Shown here piece after piece: positions 5,419 to 8,942 of a stretch of DNA of 8,942 nt. Where the stretch lies: assembly GCA_013138855.1 (NCBI GenBank), contig WTBX01000404.1, forward strand, positions 1-8,942, given 5' to 3'. Position numbers and translations under genes: made by a program. Position 1 is the first letter of the stretch. The number at the start of each line of letters is the position of its first letter. The notes below the pieces were generated by a model, which saw only the letters and a list, made by a program, of their open reading frames with translations, was not told where the DNA came from and did not search any database. This DNA comes from Methylococcaceae bacterium (GTDB lineage Bacteria; Pseudomonadota; Gammaproteobacteria; Methylococcales; Methylomonadaceae).

Positions 5419-7923
5419 ATGCCACATAGAATTTTTGAAAAAAGTAAGCCTAACGCTTCGATTTGCAAGCTACCTCATTTAGGCATGAACAAAAAAGATT
5501 TTGTTACTGATTTTAAGCGTTATTACGGTCATCGTTTAGGTCGTGATGAAAACTGCCGCTCACCACATTATGCTTATGAGGCATTATCTATGGCGATTAG
5601 CGATAGATTAATTGAGCGTTGGAAACGTACTTATAACACTTACAAAGATGAAAACTGTAAGCGTGCCTATTACTTGTCGATGGAGTTTTTAATGGGACGC
5701 AGCTTAAGTAACGCCATGCTCAATTTAGGCGTTACCGATCTTGTCTCTAAAGCCATGTATGACTTAGGTTTAGAACTAGAAGAACTTGAGGACGCTGAAC
5801 CCGATGCAGGTTTGGGTAATGGCGGTTTAGGTCGTTTAGCCGCTTGTTTTATTGATAGCTGCGCAACGTTACAATTACCCGTGACAGGTTATGGTCTACG
5901 TTACGAATACGGTATGTTTAGCCAATCTATTGCGAATGGTGAACAAATTGAAAATCCAGATCACTGGTTAAAAAATGGTAACGTTTGGGAAATTGAACGC
6001 CCTGAACATAACCAAATCATCAAATTTGGTGGTCGTACTGAATCCCATATCGATGAACATGGCAAAATGAGAACTGCTTGGGTTGATACCCATGACATTA
6101 TCGCTGTCCCTTTTGACACGCCCATTCCTGGTTATCAAAATGGTACCGTAAACACGTTGCGTTTATGGAAATCGACAGCCACTGAAGTCTTCGATTTACA
6201 AGAATTTAACGAAGGCGATTATGCAGAATCGGTTGCGGCTAAAAACAATGCCGAAAATATTACCATGGTGTTGTATCCCAATGATGCCAACGAAAACGGT
6301 AAAGCCTTACGTTTACAGCAACAATATTTATTAGCTTCTGCAAGTTTGCAAGATATTGTGGCAAATTGGGTCGCACATCATGGCGAAGATTTCACCCATT
6401 TTGCAGAAAAAAACTGCTTCCAGCTTAATGACACTCACCCAAGTATTTCCGTTGCCGAACTCATGCGTTTGTTAATGGATAATCATGGCTTAGAGTGGGA
6501 TGATGCTTGGGAAATCATCACTAAAACCATGGCGTATACCAACCATACTTTATTACCAGAAGCATTGGAAAGATGGTCAGTTGGTTTAATGCAGAGTTTA
6601 TTACCACGCTTGATGGAAATCATTTTTGAAATCAACGCTCGTTTTATGTCAGAAGTCTCCGCTCGCTGGCCAGGTGATGGCGAGAGAATGGCGCGGTTGT
6701 CGATTATTGAAGAAGGACATGGCAAGCAAGTTAGAATGGCGTACCTTGCAATTGTTGGTAGTTTTTCAGTCAATGGGGTGGCGCAATTGCATTCTGATTT
6801 ATTACAACAAGGTTTGTTTAAAGATTTTTACGAGCTATGGCCTGAAAAATTCAATAACAAAACCAATGGGGTAACACCACGACGTTGGTTGGCGGCGTGT
6901 AACCCAGAATTGAATGAGTTAATCACTGAGACTATTGGTGATGGCTGGGAGACTAATTTATCTCAACTGGAAAAATTAAAACCTTATACCGAAGATAAAA
7001 AGTTCCGTGATAAATGGTATAAAATCCAGCAAAGCAGCAAACAGCGTTTAATTGATTTTAATAAAGAAGAAATGGACATTGAGTTAAATGTTGATGCTTT
7101 ATTTGATATTCAAGTTAAACGAATTCACGAATACAAACGTCAGATTTTAAATGTTCTTCACGTTATTCACCTTTATGACCGTATTAAACGGGGTGATACT
7201 GATAACTGGACCAATCGTTGTGTACTGATTGGTGGTAAAGCTGCACCAGGTTATGTGATGGCGAAAAAGACCATTAAATTAATTAATAATGTCGCTAATG
7301 TCATCAATAATGACCCCGCAGTAGGCGATAAATTAAAACTGGTGTTTATGCCTAATTATCGTGTGTCAGCGATGGAGAAAATCTGTCCTGGTGCCGATTT
7401 ATCTGAGCAGATTTCTACCGCAGGTAAGGAAGCTTCTGGTACAGGTAATATGAAGTTCATGATGAATGGTGCGTTGACTATCGGAACATTAGATGGCGCA
7501 AATATTGAAATTCGTGAAGAAGTCGGTGAAGAGAATTTCTTTTTATTCGGCTTGACGGAAACAGAAGTTCAAGAGTTGCGTCCACACTATAATCCGTGGG
7601 GCATGATTGAAGCGGATAAAGATTTAAAACGTGTGATGAACTTGCTTGAATGTGGTCATTTCAATCAATTTGAGCCGCATATTTTTGATGACATCATTAA
7701 TTCACTTAAAAGTTCTGATGATCCGTGGATGACGATTGCTGATTTCCGCAGTTTTATTGATGCGCAAAAACAAGTTGAGATCGCGTATAACGACAAAGAA
7801 CGCTGGACTAAAATGAGTATTTTAAATTGTGCGTCTAGCGGTAAATTTTCTACCGATAGAACGATTAGCGATTACAACAATGATATTTGGCATTTAGATA
7901 CGGTTGAAATTAAAGATAACTAA
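5419..7923 (+). CDS. glgP: Glycogen/starch (alpha-glucan) phosphorylase
   Basis: This GT35 enzyme splits the alpha-1,4 ends of glycogen with phosphate, releasing glucose 1-phosphate, and uses pyridoxal phosphate. The 834 residues (about 815 in E. coli) carry YYLSMEFLMGR (84-94), EPDAGLGNGGLGRLAACF (127-144), NDTHPSISVAELMR (337-350), TNHTLLPEALERW (374-386), KRIHEYKRQ (568-576), GGKAAPGY (605-612) and the cofactor signature EASGTGNMKFMMNGALTIGT (671-690), in which K679 should form the Schiff base. The first 22 residues extend beyond the conserved region. The ATG at 5419 is supported by AAGAGG eight bases upstream; M23 would be the next choice and lacks such a site. No glgA, glgB, glgC or glgX lies beside it. 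It has its own terminator. A maltodextrin-type (MalP) role cannot be separated by eye. Confidence 0.96.
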   Translation: MPHRIFEKSKPNASICKLPHLGMNKKDFVTDFKRYYGHRLGRDENCRSPHYAYEALSMAISDRLIERWKRTYNTYKDENCKRAYYLSMEFLMGRSLSNAMLNLGVTDLVSKAMYDLGLELEELEDAEPDAGLGNGGLGRLAACFIDSCATLQLPVTGYGLRYEYGMFSQSIANGEQIENPDHWLKNGNVWEIERPEHNQIIKFGGRTESHIDEHGKMRTAWVDTHDIIAVPFDTPIPGYQNGTVNTLRLWKSTATEVFDLQEFNEGDYAESVAAKNNAENITMVLYPNDANENGKALRLQQQYLLASASLQDIVANWVAHHGEDFTHFAEKNCFQLNDTHPSISVAELMRLLMDNHGLEWDDAWEIITKTMAYTNHTLLPEALERWSVGLMQSLLPRLMEIIFEINARFMSEVSARWPGDGERMARLSIIEEGHGKQVRMAYLAIVGSFSVNGVAQLHSDLLQQGLFKDFYELWPEKFNNKTNGVTPRRWLAACNPELNELITETIGDGWETNLSQLEKLKPYTEDKKFRDKWYKIQQSSKQRLIDFNKEEMDIELNVDALFDIQVKRIHEYKRQILNVLHVIHLYDRIKRGDTDNWTNRCVLIGGKAAPGYVMAKKTIKLINNVANVINNDPAVGDKLKLVFMPNYRVSAMEKICPGADLSEQISTAGKEASGTGNMKFMMNGALTIGTLDGANIEIREEVGEENFFLFGLTETEVQELRPHYNPWGMIEADKDLKRVMNLLECGHFNQFEPHIFDDIINSLKSSDDPWMTIADFRSFIDAQKQVEIAYNDKERWTKMSILNCASSGKFSTDRTISDYNNDIWHLDTVEIKDN

Positions 7924-7934
7924 CCTTTCATATT

Positions 7935-7965
7935 TAGAGACGTGAATTATCACGTCTCTATTTTA
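7935..7965 (+). terminator. Intrinsic terminator of glgP
   Basis: Arms TAGAGACGTGA (7935-7945) and TCACGTCTCTA (7950-7960) form a perfect 11-bp stem with an ATTA loop, followed by TTTTATT. It begins 12 bases after the glgP stop. This is a textbook rho-independent terminator. Confidence 0.92.
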
Positions 7966-8035
7966 TTGCTTAACCCTTAATAAATTCTACTACAGAGATA
8001 GCAATAGATAAAATTCAGCATTCTTCATTTTTGCG

Positions 8036-8120
8036 CACGAAAGACACAAAAACATCTCTTAGAAAATTAAACCTTTTAGTGCCTTCCGTGAACATTTATG
8101 AATGAAGCCAATTTTCTAAG
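8036..8120. repeat. Interlocking inverted repeats between glgP and the coiled-coil gene
   Basis: A perfect 11-bp pair, CTTAGAAAATT (8058-8068) and AATTTTCTAAG (8110-8120), overlaps an imperfect 12-bp pair, CACGAAAGACAC (8036-8047) and GTGCCTTCCGTG (8079-8090), which matches at 10 of 12 positions. The two pairs interlock, so they cannot both form as simple nested hairpins. Read on the minus strand, the first pair begins two bases after the stop of the coiled-coil gene and is followed by TTTTT (8052-8048), so it may act as a weak, long-loop terminator. The CACGAAAGACAC type of motif looks like a dispersed repeat remnant. Confidence 0.4.
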
Positions 8121-8122
8121 CT

Positions 8123-8392
8123 TTATTTATCAGATAATCTTGAACTAATGCGCTCATAAGTTCCTTTTAGTTCTTCACCGACTATCTTAACTTTACCGAT
8201 AAATTCTTCCGACGTTTCTTTAGAATCATCAGCTATATCAACGGCTTTTTGAGAAACCTCATCCCATTTTTTTTCGACATTTTCAAACTCATCCTTAATA
8301 TCCATAGACGCTAAATGAAGTTTTAATTTAATTTCATCGCGCTCGGTTTTTAGATTGTTTACTAAAATTTCCAATTCTTTTTGTAAATCCAT
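8123..8392 (-). CDS. Small charged coiled-coil protein, unknown function
   Basis: The product is about 89 residues, almost wholly helical by composition, rich in Lys, Glu and Asp, with no cysteine, proline, signal peptide or membrane segment. Heptad-like spacing of Leu, Ile and Val runs through LQKELEILVNNLKTERDEIK near the start, and a second amphipathic stretch (about 60-87, VKIVGEELKGTYERISSRL) closes it; WDEVSQKAVDIADD lies between. I recall similar short hypothetical proteins in other bacteria but cannot name a family or role. Two adjacent ATGs exist, at 8395 and 8392. The ribosome site AAGAGG ends only three bases before the first and six before the second, so I prefer 8392. The gene converges with glgP and lies 127 bases downstream of the CitE-like gene on the same strand, with its own promoter-like repeats. 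Confidence 0.75.
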   Translation of the reverse strand: MDLQKELEILVNNLKTERDEIKLKLHLASMDIKDEFENVEKKWDEVSQKAVDIADDSKETSEEFIGKVKIVGEELKGTYERISSRLSDK

Positions 8393-8406
8393 CATGCACC
8401 TCTTTG

Positions 8407-8447
8407 TTAATTGATAGTTATTAATTGATAATTGTTAATTATCAATT
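8407..8447 (-). promoter_or_regulatory. Repeated TTGATA sites: putative promoter/operator of the coiled-coil gene
   Basis: TTAATTGATA occurs at 8407-8416 and 8421-8430, a 14-base direct repeat. The second copy overlaps a perfect 11-bp inverted repeat, AATTGATAATT (8423-8433) and AATTATCAATT (8437-8447), with a 3-base centre. On the minus strand TTGATA (8445-8440) could be a -35 with TAATAA (8423-8418) as a -10 at 16-base spacing, which would start transcription just before the ribosome site. Promoter and repeats overlap, as expected for an operator. Simple A/T-rich expansion is an alternative. Confidence 0.35.
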
Positions 8448-8522
8448 GCTTTCAAAAGCCTTTGCAGTTTAGTCGTTTAAACAATCAAAAGTCACGTACT
8501 TTTATGGATTTATGCTTAGCTC

Positions 8523-8942
8523 TTACGTTATTTTTCCATAAACTTGATGGCGTTTAATGATGCTATTCGCCCAAACTCTGTGCGTTGCTACTTCACACAT
8601 CGAATCATTCATTTTAAATACTGCTGCCGCGCTATCGTGCAAAATTGCTTCTGCTGCGGTTAAATCGTCCTGCTTTACTTTATAGCACGCTTCAATATGT
8701 TCAATTTGTTCTGGGTGAATGGCCGTTTTTCCTATAAGACCCGAACGTATATCATGTAAGGTTTCTTGTTGTAATAAATCATTACGGTTGAGATGTTCAA
8801 AAACAGGTGAGGTAAGTTCAAAACCATAAGGTTTAAACGTGTTAATTAATTGATACATCACCAAACCTAATGGCGTATCGTAAAGGGTTTTATCCGTAGG
8901 GCGACGTAGACCCAAATGTTGCAGTAAATCATTACCGCCAAT
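8523..8942 (-). CDS. CitE-like HpcH/HpaI family lyase, C-terminal part (partial)
   Basis: The minus-strand frame is open to the window edge and gives 139 residues, starting IGGNDLLQHLGLRRP; the true start lies beyond 8942. The TTG at 8915 is an internal leucine, not a start. Visible marks of the HpcH/HpaI aldolase/citrate lyase TIM barrel are GGNDLLQHLG (matching the metal-binding Asp region of CitE, GxxDL), YDTPLG, FELTSPVFEHL, the signature GLIGKTAIHPEQI, and a C-terminal AVFKMNDSMCEVATHRVWA. Members cleave or form C-C bonds of acyl-CoA or free acids such as citryl-CoA and malyl-CoA; the substrate here cannot be told. Its HRVWA-type C-terminus recalls CitE-like lyases of tellurite-resistance-type gene clusters, a tentative memory. 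The missing N-terminal half and its neighbours would decide. Confidence 0.82.
   Translation of the reverse strand: MGGNDLLQHLGLRRPTDKTLYDTPLGLVMYQLINTFKPYGFELTSPVFEHLNRNDLLQQETLHDIRSGLIGKTAIHPEQIEHIEACYKVKQDDLTAAEAILHDSAAAVFKMNDSMCEVATHRVWANSIIKRHQVYGKIT

Noticed and set aside
6483..6773. Minus-strand open frame of 96 codons inside glgP
   Set aside because: Antisense shadow of conserved glgP codons.
6626..6874. Plus-strand second frame inside glgP
   Set aside because: Overlaps conserved glgP sequence in another frame; glgP itself is uninterrupted, so it is not a frameshift.
8913..8915. TTG as start codon of the CitE-like gene
   Set aside because: The frame stays open to the window edge and the upstream residues GGNDLLQH fit the family, so this is an internal leucine.

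Overview
The window looks like a stretch of a moderately AT-rich gammaproteobacterial chromosome (about 40% GC by eye, with intergenic DNA clearly richer in A+T). The long SecA and GlgP proteins are of gammaproteobacterial type. The small RRM protein is of a kind I associate with aerobic methanotrophs (Methylococcales) and neighbouring sulfur oxidisers, so a Methylococcales-like host is my best guess. That assignment comes from remembered family resemblance, not from a search.

Layout, left to right. A few codons of a possible plus-strand gene end at 34. Bases 51-209 hold two inverted copies of a 26-base REP-like palindrome with a separate perfect palindrome (a likely plus-strand terminator) between them. 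argC (minus, 215-1303) encodes an arginine biosynthesis reductase. A 290-base AT-rich divergent region follows, with two inverted repeats, and then a gene for a single-domain RRM RNA-binding protein (plus, 1594-2013). A 348-base gap with a hairpin, an unusual cluster of CTTAAG sites and a consensus -10 box leads into secA (plus, 2362-5124), which ends in a strong intrinsic terminator. A 223-base leader region precedes glgP (plus, 5419-7923), which also ends in a strong terminator. The right end is on the minus strand: a short coiled-coil protein of unknown function (8123-8392), preceded by AT-rich operator-like repeats, and the C-terminal part of a CitE-like (HpcH/HpaI) lyase that runs off the window.

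The genes do not form one operon. secA and glgP each have their own terminator, argC and the RRM gene diverge, and glgP converges with the right-hand genes. The core content is housekeeping: arginine synthesis, Sec export and glycogen breakdown. I do not see a defence system, mobile element, CRISPR array, rRNA or tRNA. The points worth a second look are non-coding structures (the REP pair, the 14-bp inverted repeat in front of the RRM gene, the secA leader, the repeats before the coiled-coil gene) and the two less-characterised right-hand proteins. I found no convincing new biological system.
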